Origin: Bacillota bacterium
Lineage (GTDB): Bacteria; Bacillota; Bacilli; Bacillales_A; Planococcaceae
Assembly (NCBI GenBank): GCA_018816185.1
Contig: JAHIWI010000081.1
Span: forward strand, 21,730 to 85,729
Length of the DNA: 64,000 nt
Direction: 5' to 3'
A program made the translations under genes and the position numbers. How positions within the stretch are numbered: the stretch's first letter is position 1; every line of letters begins with the position of its first letter. Shown here piece by piece: positions 20,706-30,748 of the stretch. The notes beneath the pieces were generated by a model. That model was not told the origin of the DNA, made no database searches, and saw nothing but the letters and a program-made list of their open reading frames with translations.

Positions 20706-20945
20706 ATGGATTTACTTGAATTTATTCAAAACTTGAAAAGTAAAAGTGATGATGAACTTGCAGAAATGTCAAAGGTCCTCCCCGTTTCTCTATCTAAAAA
20801 TGAAATAAAAGGACTTAGACCTCTCTTAGATAAGGCATCCATTCATTGGGCATTTACTGGAATTCCTTCGTCTTTTAAAAAAGAAATTGCTAAAGTCATT
20901 GGCAAAACTAAAGCGAAAACATTATTCAACTTTTATAATGTTTAG
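20706..20945 (+). CDS. yqfT: DUF2624 family protein (YqfT-like)
   Basis: 79 aa ORF, syntenic location next to nfo; GKTKAKTLFNF motif. Confidence 0.65.
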   Translation: MDLLEFIQNLKSKSDDELAEMSKVLPVSLSKNEIKGLRPLLDKASIHWAFTGIPSSFKKEIAKVIGKTKAKTLFNFYNV

Positions 20946-20970
20946 AAAACGTGAATCAATGAAAGCAAAA

Positions 20971-21006
20971 AAAGAGATTCAAGCATAATTCTGCTTGAAT
21001 CTCTTT
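20971..21006. terminator. bidirectional terminator
   Basis: AAAGAGATTCAAGCA...TGCTTGAATCTCTTT between convergent genes. Confidence 0.85.
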
Positions 21007-21011
21007 CATCT

Positions 21012-21899
21012 TTAAACTCTTAATGCATCTATTCGGTCAGGTGTAAATGTTTTAGTTTTTAACATCTCAATCTCATATAAATATGGAGCAGTTTTATTCT
21101 TAGCATCTAGCCCTACAAAAGGTGTCTCAAGAATCTTTGGAACTTGTGTAAGACTTGGATGATGAACGATATAGGATAAAGCATCAAATCCAATTTCACC
21201 AAATCCAATATTCTCGTGGCGATCTTTACCCGCACCACGTAAATTTTTACTATCATTGATATGCAAAACTTTTAAACGGTCAATGCCAATTAACTGATTG
21301 AATGAAGCCAATACACCGTCAAAATCATTTACAATGTCGTAACCAGCATCATGTGTATGACAAGTATCAAAACAAACGGATAAACGCTCGTTATTTTTAA
21401 CTCCGTCAAAAATTTGAGCTAATTCCTCAAATGACCTTCCGCATTCAGTGCCTTTTCCTGCCATTGTTTCTAATGCAATTTGTACCGGGTAGTCTTGAGA
21501 AAGGACTTCATTCAAACCTTCAACGATTTTAGCGATTCCTTCTTCTGTACCCGCTCCGACATGTGCACCTGGGTGCAATACAATTTGAGTTGCTCCAATA
21601 GCGGCTGTACGTTCTATCTCTTTTTGAAGAAACTCGACGCCAAGAGCGAAAGTCTCTGGTTTAAGAGAATTACCAATATTAATGATATATGGCGCATGAA
21701 CAACAATATTTGACATGCCGTTTTCTTGCATGTGAGCTTGTCCTGCAGCAATATTCAAATCTTCAATTGGTTTTCTTCTTGTATTTTGAGGAGCACCTGT
21801 ATAGATCATGAAGGTTGTTGCTCCATATGACTTTGCTTCTTCGCTAGCAGCTAAAAGCATATTCTTTCCACTCATTGAAACGTGTGAACCTAGTAACAA
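21012..21899 (-). CDS. nfo: deoxyribonuclease IV (type IV AP endonuclease)
   Basis: [12 protein letters not shown] motif and [12 protein letters not shown]-term. Confidence 0.95.
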   Translation of the reverse strand: MLLGSHVSMSGKNMLLAASEEAKSYGATTFMIYTGAPQNTRRKPIEDLNIAAGQAHMQENGMSNIVVHAPYIINIGNSLKPETFALGVEFLQKEIERTAAIGATQIVLHPGAHVGAGTEEGIAKIVEGLNEVLSQDYPVQIALETMAGKGTECGRSFEELAQIFDGVKNNERLSVCFDTCHTHDAGYDIVNDFDGVLASFNQLIGIDRLKVLHINDSKNLRGAGKDRHENIGFGEIGFDALSYIVHHPSLTQVPKILETPFVGLDAKNKTAPYLYEIEMLKTKTFTPDRIDALRV

Positions 21900-21913
21900 A
21901 ACAAAAAACCCCT

Positions 21914-23218
21914 TTACTTTTTACGGTTTTTAATGCGTCGCTCTCTCTTTTTCACTTTGTCCATTTCCCATCTCATATTGCGTTTATATCCCGGTTTAAC
22001 CTTTTTAGGTTTGCGGACCATTGATTTTGCTTTTGCATCTATTTCATCTGCCACTTTTTCAGTTTTACGATTTTTACGTGTGTGACGTTCTTTAAGTTCA
22101 GACCATTCGCCATCTTTTACATCTTTATGAACAAAAGGAATTCCCATTTTTTCAATACGAACAATCGCATCTTCATCTGTTGGTTCATATAATGTAATAG
22201 CTGTTCCCTCAAGACCAGCGCGCGCAGTACGGCCAACACGGTGGATGAAGAACTCTAAATCCTCAGGAAGTTCAAAGTTAATAACATGACTCACACCTTG
22301 AATATCAATCCCACGTGCAGCTAAATCAGTTGCTACAATGTATTGGTATTCTAAGTCGCGCACTTGTTTCATCATACGAGTACGTTCGCGAGGAGATAAA
22401 TCTCCATGGATACGTCCAACACGATATCCTGCTTCAGCTAAATAATTAGCAACAGAGTCTGCATTCGATCTCGTATTTGTAAAAATAATAGCTAAGTAAG
22501 GATTTATTCCTTCCATAACTTCTAATAAACGTTTCTTCTTCGATTTACTTCTAACCGGAACAAGTGTGAAGTCAATGCCTTCAGCAGCTGGTTTTTTTAA
22601 ACCGATTTTTATATGGACTGGTGATTCCATATATTTTTTCAAGAAAGGTTGCAATCTTTCTGGAATCGTTGCAGAAAAGACATACATTTCTAATGAATCT
22701 GGCATCTTCCCAGCAAAAGCATCAATTTCTTCAATAAAACCTAAATCAAAAGCAAGATCGGCTTCATCTACTACTAATATTGGAGCAGTGTGAACGAGTA
22801 AAGCATTCTCTTTTACAAGGTCACGAATACGTCCAGGAGTACCCACAACAATATGAGGTTGTGTTTTTAATTTATCAATCGAACGTTGTTTATCAGTTCC
22901 GCCGATAAATAGTTTCGATTGAATTTCAGTACCTTCTGTCAGACGATTCAATTCTTCAAAAATTTGTGAAGCCAGTTCTCGAGTCGGAGAAGTAATAATA
23001 GCTTGCAACTCTGCTTTCTCACTAATAATTCGTTGCACAATTGGAATTAAAAAACTGTGTGTTTTCCCTGTACCCGTATGTGCTTGACCAATTGCGCTTT
23101 TCCCTTTTAAAATTACGGGAATCATTTCTCTTTGAATAGGTGTTGGTTCAGTAAAACCTAATTTGCTAATTGCTTTTTGCAAAAAGGGTTGAAAATCATA
23201 ATCTGCGTATTTGGACAT
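21914..23218 (-). CDS. cshB: DEAD-box RNA helicase CshB
   Basis: [12 protein letters not shown]-type [21 protein letters not shown]; start MSKYADYD after GGAGGG. Confidence 0.92.
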   Translation of the reverse strand: MSKYADYDFQPFLQKAISKLGFTEPTPIQREMIPVILKGKSAIGQAHTGTGKTHSFLIPIVQRIISEKAELQAIITSPTRELASQIFEELNRLTEGTEIQSKLFIGGTDKQRSIDKLKTQPHIVVGTPGRIRDLVKENALLVHTAPILVVDEADLAFDLGFIEEIDAFAGKMPDSLEMYVFSATIPERLQPFLKKYMESPVHIKIGLKKPAAEGIDFTLVPVRSKSKKKRLLEVMEGINPYLAIIFTNTRSNADSVANYLAEAGYRVGRIHGDLSPRERTRMMKQVRDLEYQYIVATDLAARGIDIQGVSHVINFELPEDLEFFIHRVGRTARAGLEGTAITLYEPTDEDAIVRIEKMGIPFVHKDVKDGEWSELKERHTRKNRKTEKVADEIDAKAKSMVRKPKKVKPGYKRNMRWEMDKVKKRERRIKNRKK

Positions 23219-23337
23219 TTGAGTCCCTCCTAACATACCTTTATATTACCACGTTTTTTGTTGTGAAGACCATTTGACAATGATAGTTGTTTCAAGACGT
23301 TACGTCAAATAACAGTTAATTTAGAAAGGAGGATATT

Positions 23338-23754
23338 ATGCGTTACGAATCATTTTACCCATTTTCTCAAGGACAATATCAACAACCTCAAAATCCATTT
23401 TCATTTCCCCAAAATCGATTCTCAGGAGGTCCTCCCATTAGACCTGGTGGCTTTGGAAATAATAGATTTTTAAATTCACCACAAACTCAAATTCCCGGTG
23501 GATTACCTTCACGAATGGAACAATACTTACAAACCGCTGAAAGGTTCATGTCAACAGCCCAACAATTAACTCCCATGGTTAAGCAAGTAGCACCTATGGT
23601 TCAAAACCTTCCCGCTCTTTGGAAAATCTATAGAGGCTTTCAAAACATGCCCGATGTAGCGTCAAACGCTTCAGCAGCTAGAAGTGTTGCTAATGCCGCT
23701 AGCTCACTAGCAAACGGCGCATCTCAACCACGTATTTTCCAACCACCTGTATGA
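23338..23754 (+). CDS. yqfQ: YqfQ/VrrA-like protein
   Basis: P/Q/G-rich N-term then MEQYLQTAERFMSTAQQLTPMVKQVAPMVQNLPALWKIYRG. Confidence 0.75.
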   Translation: MRYESFYPFSQGQYQQPQNPFSFPQNRFSGGPPIRPGGFGNNRFLNSPQTQIPGGLPSRMEQYLQTAERFMSTAQQLTPMVKQVAPMVQNLPALWKIYRGFQNMPDVASNASAARSVANAASSLANGASQPRIFQPPV

Positions 23755-23821
23755 GTTTTGAATTAAACTCTTCTCTCCGTTATAATAGAAGTATTACTCT
23801 TGAGAGGAGTGCTCATTCACT

Positions 23822-24799
23822 ATGCAAGTACTCAAAATTTCACCCCGTGGATACTGTTACGGAGTGGTAGATGCCATGGTAATCGCTCGTAATGCTGCGA
23901 TGGATCAATCACTACCACGACCTATTTATATATTAGGAATGATTGTTCACAATAAACATGTAACAGATGCCTTTGAAAGAGATGGCATTATCACATTAGA
24001 TGGTGATAACAGAAAAGAAATATTAGAGAAAGTTGATGGTGGAACTGTCATCTTTACGGCTCACGGAGTTTCACCTGAAGTTCGTGAATTAGCCAAACAA
24101 AAAGGGTTAGTATCGATCGATGCAACTTGTCCCGATGTAACTGTAACGCATGATTTAATTCGAGAAAAAACGAATGATGGTTTTCATGTAATCTACATTG
24201 GGAAAAAAGGACACCCTGAACCTGAAGGTGCGGTAGGTGTTGCACCAAACGCAGTCCATTTAGTTCAAACGATTGAAGATGTTGAACAATTAAATATTGT
24301 TGCTGACAAATTAATCGTAACCAATCAAACGACAATGAGCCAGTGGGACGTTGCAGCTTTAATGGAAAAATTAAAAGCCAAGTTTCCACATATTGAAGTT
24401 CATAAAGAAATTTGTTTAGCAACTCAAGTACGACAAGAAGCAGTAGCCGAACAAGCTGGAGCTGCTCAACTTCTTATCGTCGTTGGAGACCCGCTAAGTA
24501 ATAATTCTAATCGTTTAACACAAGTGTCTGAAGAAATTGCAAACACCCCTTCTTATCGAATCTCAGATCTTTCTGAACTTAAACTTGAATGGCTTGAAGG
24601 TATCGATAATATTGCGGTAACGGCTGGTGCCTCTACACCAACTCCTATTGTTAAAGAAGTGGTTCAATTTTTAGAAAAGTATGATCCACTTAACCCTGAA
24701 ACACATAGTCTAGCTCGAACAGTAAGTATTGATAAGATTTTACCTAAAATTAAAACACCTAAACCGGTAGATCGAATCGAGCCATATCCTATTTCATAA
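23822..24799 (+). CDS. ispH: 4-hydroxy-3-methylbut-2-enyl diphosphate reductase
   Basis: [37 protein letters not shown] motifs. Confidence 0.96.
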   Translation: MQVLKISPRGYCYGVVDAMVIARNAAMDQSLPRPIYILGMIVHNKHVTDAFERDGIITLDGDNRKEILEKVDGGTVIFTAHGVSPEVRELAKQKGLVSIDATCPDVTVTHDLIREKTNDGFHVIYIGKKGHPEPEGAVGVAPNAVHLVQTIEDVEQLNIVADKLIVTNQTTMSQWDVAALMEKLKAKFPHIEVHKEICLATQVRQEAVAEQAGAAQLLIVVGDPLSNNSNRLTQVSEEIANTPSYRISDLSELKLEWLEGIDNIAVTAGASTPTPIVKEVVQFLEKYDPLNPETHSLARTVSIDKILPKIKTPKPVDRIEPYPIS

Positions 24800-24805
24800 C
24801 AAACA

Positions 24806-24835
24806 AGAGGCTATCCAATTATTTGGATAGCCTCT
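24806..24835 (+). terminator. ispH terminator
   Basis: AGAGGCTATCCAATTATTTGGATAGCCTCT followed by T-rich sequence. Confidence 0.85.
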
Positions 24836-24857
24836 TTGATTATAGAAAAATATAAAG

Positions 24858-24985
24858 TGTTGATTTCCATTGCTGCGGACGCTTTCCGGAGGGCAAGGCT
24901 TTAGCCGCTTCCTTCGCAAGGCTCAGTCCAGGGTCTAAAACTCTTGCTAATCCTCTCGGAGTCGCCGCCTCCATTTCAATCAACA
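24858..24985 (+). repeat. dispersed ~128-bp structured intergenic repeat, copy A
   Basis: near-identical length and sequence to the reverse complement of 47852-47978; TGTTGATT...AATCAACA inverted termini. Confidence 0.85.
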
Positions 24986-25054
24986 GAACTTCATATGAAT
25001 TTGAAGATATTAAATTTTTATTCGAATTTAGATATAAACATTTGATTTAACTAC

Positions 25055-25090
25055 GTCCTACATTGACTAATGGAATAGTCATTGTAGGAC
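25055..25090. other. 15-bp stem / 6-nt loop hairpin without T-tract
   Basis: GTCCTACATTGACTA-ATGGAA-TAGTCATTGTAGGAC (14/15 paired). Confidence 0.75.
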
Positions 25091-25115
25091 ATGAAACTTT
25101 AATGTCTACAATCGA

Positions 25116-25146
25116 AGAGGGTATCCAACTTTTTGGATACCCTCTT
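25116..25146 (-). terminator. terminator of Nif3-family gene
   Basis: AAGAGGGTATCC...GGATACCCTCTT; gene on minus strand. Confidence 0.85.
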
Positions 25147-25148
25147 TT

Positions 25149-26267
25149 TTATATAATTTGAAAAGGTTCCGTGGAAATAGTTGAAGGAATAAATGTGCAT
25201 TCAAAATTTTTACTAATGCATAGTTCATTCATTTTTTCAGACACACCTTTTTTCATAATTGATTCAACATGATGTCCAGGATCAACAATGGATAAACCTG
25301 CGGCTAGTGCATCTTGGGCGATATGGAAGTACATATCACCTGTAACAAAGACGTCTGCACCTGCTCTTTTTGCTTTATGAATATAACTATTCCCATCTCC
25401 ACCAAGAACAGCCACTTTATGAACAAACGTTTTTGAATCCCCCACCATTCGAACAAAGGGCACGGATAGTCTTTCTTTAACAAGCTTTGCAAATGACTCC
25501 AACTCCATTTTTTCTGACAGCACACCAATACGTCCGATTCCTTGAACATTGGTCTTAGTCTCAAGAAGCCAAATATCGAATGCTACCTCCTCATATGGAT
25601 GATTTTCTTTCATGGCTTTAACAATTTTGGACTCTCTTGAAGAGGGAAAAACTACTTCTATTTTTACTTCATTGACCATTTCTAAACGATTCCTTTGACC
25701 AATCGTCGGATTCGCCCCATTTAATGGCTGAAATCTACCTTCTCCACTTGTTGAAAAACTACAACTATCATAATTCCCTATTTGACCAGCTCCGGCAGAA
25801 GCTAGTGCCACTCTTAGCATCTCTGAATGACTTTCTGGCACGAATACAGCTAATTTCATAAGTTTTTCAGAATATGTCTCTTCGAGAATTTGAATGTTTT
25901 GTAGTTGCAATGCTTCAGCTAATAAATCATTTACCCCACCTTGAGCAACATCCAAATTTGTATGGGCTGCATATACCGTTATATCATGCTTTAAACAAAG
26001 CTCAGCAATCTTCCCTGCAAAGGTGTCTGTGCGAAGGCTTTTTAATGGTCTAAAAATCGGAGGATGATGTGCAATAATTAGTTCACATTTTTTATCGATT
26101 GCTTCTTGTACAACTTCAGGAGTGACATCTAATGTGACAAGAACTTGATTGACAGACCTATTCAACTGTCCAATTTGTAAACCAACCGGATCTTCATCAA
26201 GTGCAAAAGCTTTCGGTGACCATGACTCAAGTAGTTGAATCAATTCATGACCATTTACTTTTTTCAA
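25149..26267 (-). CDS. yqfO: Nif3-like dinuclear metal center hexameric protein (YqfO)
   Basis: IAHHPPIFRPL, HTNLD, DPGHH motifs. Confidence 0.92.
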   Translation of the reverse strand: MKKVNGHELIQLLESWSPKAFALDEDPVGLQIGQLNRSVNQVLVTLDVTPEVVQEAIDKKCELIIAHHPPIFRPLKSLRTDTFAGKIAELCLKHDITVYAAHTNLDVAQGGVNDLLAEALQLQNIQILEETYSEKLMKLAVFVPESHSEMLRVALASAGAGQIGNYDSCSFSTSGEGRFQPLNGANPTIGQRNRLEMVNEVKIEVVFPSSRESKIVKAMKENHPYEEVAFDIWLLETKTNVQGIGRIGVLSEKMELESFAKLVKERLSVPFVRMVGDSKTFVHKVAVLGGDGNSYIHKAKRAGADVFVTGDMYFHIAQDALAAGLSIVDPGHHVESIMKKGVSEKMNELCISKNFECTFIPSTISTEPFQII

Positions 26268-26962
26268 GTTGATATAGCCTCCTTTACAATTTGTAATTTC
26301 ATTTCTAGTTCTTCTTTTTTCATTTTCACTTCTTGAGATAACTCAGCATCTTGAATTGCTTCTAGAATTCTTGTCCATTCTTGTGATTCTTTTTGCCATT
26401 TAGAAAGAAATACCTCTTTTTTTGATTCCATTAAGAATGGTCCTAAAAGAAGTTGACTTTGTGTTAAAGACATTTCACCTTTTTCAAGGACTAATATTTC
26501 GTATATTTTATTATCTTCTCTTAAAATATCTTCTGCAATAAGCTTCCATTCATTTGTGATGGCCCAATCTCGGATCGCTTTCGCATGAATATTTGGCTGT
26601 AAAATAAGTCGCTTAACAGTAGCTAATCGATCCAAATCATTATTTAAGATGGTTGCGATTAAGGGTCCACCCATCCCGGCAATCGTCACTGTATCAACCG
26701 AATCTTCATTTTCGATCGCTTTCAGTCCATTTGCAAACCTAACTGAAATATACTCTTCTAATTGCTCTTCTCTTACATGAGCTAAGGCAGAATCATATGG
26801 CCCTTTTGCTACTTCACCAGCAATCGCTTTTGAAGCGAGATTATTATGAATTAAATAACAAGGTAAGTATGCGTGATCACTTCCAATATCAGCCACAATA
26901 GATGCTTTTGGAACATAATGAGCAACTCTTGATAATCGCTCTGAGAGACGTTGTGCGTTCAA
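26264..26962 (-). CDS. trmK: tRNA (adenine(22)-N1)-methyltransferase TrmK
   Basis: LSERLSRVAHYVPKASIVADIGSDHAYLPCYLI; TTG start at 26960-26962 behind AAAGGGGAG is favoured over the long N-terminal ORF extension. Confidence 0.9.
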   Translation of the reverse strand: MNAQRLSERLSRVAHYVPKASIVADIGSDHAYLPCYLIHNNLASKAIAGEVAKGPYDSALAHVREEQLEEYISVRFANGLKAIENEDSVDTVTIAGMGGPLIATILNNDLDRLATVKRLILQPNIHAKAIRDWAITNEWKLIAEDILREDNKIYEILVLEKGEMSLTQSQLLLGPFLMESKKEVFLSKWQKESQEWTRILEAIQDAELSQEVKMKKEELEMKLQIVKEAIST

Positions 26963-27149
26963 CGAAATTCTCCCCTTTCTTTTACTTAGACTTTGAAAAC
27001 TAGTAGTGATTTTTATTTTAATAAGTTCTGAAATGTTGCTCTTGTTAATAATTAGTGGTGACAGAAGGACTTTCGACAAATGCCAACCTATTAATAGCAC
27101 CATTTTAGACAGATTTCCTATATGGAATTGTACCACAAACATGAAAAAA

Positions 27150-27176
27150 CCCCTTGTCCTTTAAAAGGATAAGGGG
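27150..27176 (-). terminator. cccA-side/convergent hairpin upstream of trmK region
   Basis: CCCCTTGTCCTTTTAAAAGGATAAGGGG with T-tract on minus strand. Confidence 0.75.
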
Positions 27177-27183
27177 AGATTTC

Positions 27184-27552
27184 TTATTTCAATGTTAAAA
27201 TGTATTCAGCCATTTGCTCTTCTTGTCCTGGTAATAGACCACCAGGCATACCTGAACCTTTACCATTTGTAATGATTTCAGTTAATTCTTCTTTTGATAA
27301 AGAAGTACCAACTAAAGCAGGTCCAACGCCACCGCCTAAATCGCCGCCGTGACATCCGATACATTTACCTTGAGCAACTTCAGGGTCAAATTCTGAAGCA
27401 TCACCTTCAGTTTCTTCTGTTTTAGCTCCGCCTTCTTCATGACCTTCAGCAATTTCAGCTTTTTTCTCTACACCCATAATTGATAGGAAGAAAATTAGTC
27501 CAATCCCGAAAGCAAAAATTAAAATGAAAGGAACTATTGGATTTTTTTGCAT
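27184..27552 (-). CDS. cccA: cytochrome c-550 (membrane-anchored)
   Basis: N-terminal TM; heme motif CIGCHG. Confidence 0.92.
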   Translation of the reverse strand: MQKNPIVPFILIFAFGIGLIFFLSIMGVEKKAEIAEGHEEGGAKTEETEGDASEFDPEVAQGKCIGCHGGDLGGGVGPALVGTSLSKEELTEIITNGKGSGMPGGLLPGQEEQMAEYILTLK

Positions 27553-27694
27553 TGTGAAACCTCCCTCTTTTCGCTCATTCTTTTTCTAAAATAGAATCAG
27601 TCAACATAGTTATTGTACTGCATTCCTCTAAAAACGAAAAGTGTTTACACAGTTGTTTTTAATGATTGTGCCAATTTCGACAAATTCCCGAATA

Positions 27695-28834
27695 TTAGCA
27701 ACCAATTTCTCGGGCAATAACCATACGTTGAACTTCTGAAGTTCCTTCACCAATTTCAAGTAATTTCGCATCGCGCATATAACGTTCTACTTCATATTCC
27801 TTCATGTAACCATATCCACCATGAATTTGAACTGCTTGATCTGCGATTTGCATAGCAATTTCTGATGCATATAGCTTACACATTGATGCTTCTTTCGTAA
27901 ATGGACGTCCTTGATCTTTTAACCAAGCAGCTTTATGAACCATCGTACGAGCTAATTCAATCTTCATTGCCATATCAGCTAATTTAAATTGAGTAATTTG
28001 AAACTCTGAAAGGGACTTACCAAATTGCTTGCGCTCTTTTGAATATTTTAATGCCTTGTCAAAGGCTGCTTGTGCAATACCAACTGCCATTGCCCCAATA
28101 CCAATACGTCCACCATCTAAAGTTACTAGGAACTGGCGGAAACCTTCCCCACGCTTACCTAATAGATTAGCTTTAGGAACTCTTACATTCTCTAAAACTA
28201 ATTCGGTAGTATTTGATGCATGTAAACCCATTTTTTCATAGTTATCAATTACTTTAATACCTTCTGCATCAGTTGGAACAATAATTGCACTGATTTCTTT
28301 TTTGCCATCTTTAATATCTGTGATTGCAGTAATAGCTAAATGTTTTGCGTAACTAGCATTCGTAATATATACTTTGCTGCCGTTAATGATGAAATCGTCG
28401 CCATCTTCAATTGCACGTGTTTGAGTGCCACCAGCATCTGAACCTGCATTTGGTTCAGTTAATCCAAATGCACCAAATGATTCACCCGTACTAATTGGTG
28501 TTAAATATTTATGTTTTTGCTCGTCTGTACCAAATAAGTTTAGTGGAGCTCCACCTAACGAAATGTGAGCAGAATATGTAATCCCTGTTGAAGCACATGC
28601 ACGACTTAATTCTTCCGTTACGATTGCGAAACTAACTGTATCAGCTCCGGCACCACCGTACTCTTCACTAAAAGGTAAGCCCATCATCCCCATGTCGGCT
28701 AATTGTTTAAAAATTTCTTTAGGAAATTCTTTCGTACGGTCACGCTCTATCGCTCCTGGTGCAACGACTTTATCCGCAAATTCACGCATGGATTTGCGAA
28801 TCATTTGATGTTCTTGCGATAAATCAAAATTCAC
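27695..28834 (-). CDS. acyl-CoA dehydrogenase
   Basis: FGLTEPNAGSDAGG and QIHGGYGY motifs; GTG start. Confidence 0.92.
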   Translation of the reverse strand: MNFDLSQEHQMIRKSMREFADKVVAPGAIERDRTKEFPKEIFKQLADMGMMGLPFSEEYGGAGADTVSFAIVTEELSRACASTGITYSAHISLGGAPLNLFGTDEQKHKYLTPISTGESFGAFGLTEPNAGSDAGGTQTRAIEDGDDFIINGSKVYITNASYAKHLAITAITDIKDGKKEISAIIVPTDAEGIKVIDNYEKMGLHASNTTELVLENVRVPKANLLGKRGEGFRQFLVTLDGGRIGIGAMAVGIAQAAFDKALKYSKERKQFGKSLSEFQITQFKLADMAMKIELARTMVHKAAWLKDQGRPFTKEASMCKLYASEIAMQIADQAVQIHGGYGYMKEYEVERYMRDAKLLEIGEGTSEVQRMVIAREIGC

Positions 28835-28855
28835 TTATTTCAACCCCTTTAATTT

Positions 28856-28869
28856 TTAAAACGTTTACA
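28856..28869 (-). promoter_or_regulatory. cre-like site (CcpA) over the predicted start region of the acyl-CoA dehydrogenase promoter
   Basis: TGTAAACGTTTTAA vs TGWAANCGNTNWCA (one mismatch); TATAAT -10 at 28876-28881. Confidence 0.5.
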
Positions 28870-28910
28870 TTATTCATTATATCTGAAATATTCAAACAAA
28901 CAAAATAAAA

Positions 28911-28937
28911 ATCGGTCAATCCTATTGGACGACCGAT
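28911..28937 (-). terminator. terminator of the 28941-29495 gene
   Basis: ATCGGTC...GACCGAT with A/T tracts both sides. Confidence 0.75.
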
Positions 28938-28940
28938 TTT

Positions 28941-29495
28941 TTAAGAGAAAAATAGAAACAGAATGACTAATATAAAGCCAACTGCACCGGATAATGTGAA
29001 ATAAGGTAATTTCAATAAAAGTCCTGAAACTAGCCACATTAAACAATTAGAAGCTACTAACCCTAGTAGAATAAAAGGATTTTCAGAAAAATAACTTAGC
29101 CAAATTTTAAATGAAAGGCCTAAAATGATGAGAGCATTACTAATATAGAGAAAAGGGATTAAAATTTTTTTCTTCCTAGATAGTTTTACCGCACTAATTA
29201 ATAGAATAATGGCAAGAATACTGGCGATTATAAATGGAATCCAAACATAAGTGTCCATGATAAATAACATGACTAAAGTGATTATGGGTAACCCTAAGAT
29301 GAAAAGAAGTTGAATTATTTTCCCCTTTTTTTCTTTAGCTAGTAAGGACTTTGATTGTTTATTTTCAAGCTCTACATCTGTTTCACCTTGTGCATAAAGT
29401 GCTGTTAAAAAGTCACAATACCGTGCTGGAAGCAAGGAATTGTGTTTCCAAAACTGTATTTCATTTAATATAATTTCTTTTCTATGTGTACTCAG
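28941..29495 (-). CDS. hypothetical membrane protein, probable CTG start
   Basis: ORF track starts at TTG 29435, but the frame is open upstream and encodes STHRKEIILNEIQFWKHNS before LLPARYCDFLTALY; AGAGGGGTG RBS lies 5 nt before CTG 29495. Confidence 0.6.
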   Translation of the reverse strand: MSTHRKEIILNEIQFWKHNSLLPARYCDFLTALYAQGETDVELENKQSKSLLAKEKKGKIIQLLFILGLPIITLVMLFIMDTYVWIPFIIASILAIILLISAVKLSRKKKILIPFLYISNALIILGLSFKIWLSYFSENPFILLGLVASNCLMWLVSGLLLKLPYFTLSGAVGFILVILFLFFS

Positions 29496-29559
29496 ATTGA
29501 CACCCCTCTAATTGAGAGCTTTTTACTTACGATTATACCATTTCATGACATAAAGAAAA

Positions 29560-29580
29560 GACATCCTTTTACAGGATGTC
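29560..29580 (-). terminator. sigA terminator
   Basis: GACATCC-TTTTACA-GGATGTC. Confidence 0.7.
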
Positions 29581-29588
29581 TCACGTTT

Positions 29589-30719
29589 TTATTCTAAAAA
29601 GTCTTTTAATCGCTTACTTCTAGAAGGATGACGAAGTTTACGTAACGCTTTTGCTTCGATTTGTCGAATACGTTCTCTCGTTACCCCAAATACTTTCCCA
29701 ACTTCTTCAAGCGTTCGAGTTCTTCCATCGTCAAGACCAAAACGCAAACGTAGAACATTCTCTTCACGATCAGTTAACGTATCTAAAACGTCTTCTAACT
29801 GCTCCTTAAGTAGTTCATACGCAGCATGATCTGAAGGCGATTGAGCATCCGAGTCTTCAATAAAGTCGCCTAAGTGTGAATCATCTTCCTCACCAATAGG
29901 AGTCTCAAGTGAAACTGGTTCTTGAGCAATTTTGAGAATTTCACGTACTTTCTCTGCTGGTAATTCCATTTCTTCCCCAATTTCTTCTGGTGAAGGCTCG
30001 CGTCCTAAATCTTGAAGTAATTGTCTTTGCACACGAATAAGTTTATTAATGGTTTCAACCATGTGAACTGGAATACGAATCGTACGTGCCTGGTCAGCAA
30101 TCGCACGAGTGATAGCTTGTCGAATCCACCATGTTGCATAGGTACTAAATTTAAAGCCTTTTCTAAAATCAAATTTCTCAACCGCTTTAATTAAACCCAT
30201 ATTCCCTTCTTGAATTAAATCCAAGAAAAGCATACCGCGACCAACATAACGTTTTGCGATACTTACAACTAATCGTAAATTGGCTTCAGCTAAACGTTTT
30301 TTAGCTTCCTCATCTCCATTTTCGATGCGTTTTGCCAATTCTATTTCTTCGTCCGCTGATAATAAATCCACACGACCGATTTCTTTTAAGTACATGCGAA
30401 CAGGGTCATTAATCTTAACACCTGGTGGCACACTTAAATCATTTAAATCAAATGTTTCTGTTTCCGAGCTTTTTTTCATTAACTTTTCTAAATCCTCTTC
30501 GTCGCCATCTTTACGACCAAGTTCAATACCTTTCGTTTCAAGCTGTTCGATAAATTCTTCGATTTGATCGGATTCTAACTCAAATACGGATAATTTCTCA
30601 GCTATGTCAGCAAAAGTTAATTCGCCATTTTTTTTACCTGTTTCAACAAGAGATTTTTTTGCTTCCTCTAATGTAACCTCTGTCTCGACCTCTTTTGTAC
30701 GTTCAGACTTGTCCGCCAT
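29589..30719 (-). CDS. sigA: RNA polymerase sigma factor SigA (RpoD)
   Basis: regions 1.2-4.2: [48 protein letters not shown]. Confidence 0.98.
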   Translation of the reverse strand: MADKSERTKEVETEVTLEEAKKSLVETGKKNGELTFADIAEKLSVFELESDQIEEFIEQLETKGIELGRKDGDEEDLEKLMKKSSETETFDLNDLSVPPGVKINDPVRMYLKEIGRVDLLSADEEIELAKRIENGDEEAKKRLAEANLRLVVSIAKRYVGRGMLFLDLIQEGNMGLIKAVEKFDFRKGFKFSTYATWWIRQAITRAIADQARTIRIPVHMVETINKLIRVQRQLLQDLGREPSPEEIGEEMELPAEKVREILKIAQEPVSLETPIGEEDDSHLGDFIEDSDAQSPSDHAAYELLKEQLEDVLDTLTDREENVLRLRFGLDDGRTRTLEEVGKVFGVTRERIRQIEAKALRKLRHPSRSKRLKDFLE

Positions 30720-30748
30720 AAGTCTTCCTCCTTTTAAACCACATCAAT

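Noticed and set aside
26963-27142. Long N-terminal extension of TrmK in the ORF track
   Set aside because: The extension is unlike TrmK proteins and lies upstream of a good RBS and TTG start at 26962.
27640-27655. Second cre-like site upstream of cccA (AAAAGTGTTTACA)
   Set aside because: Three mismatches to the cre consensus and no clear promoter nearby.
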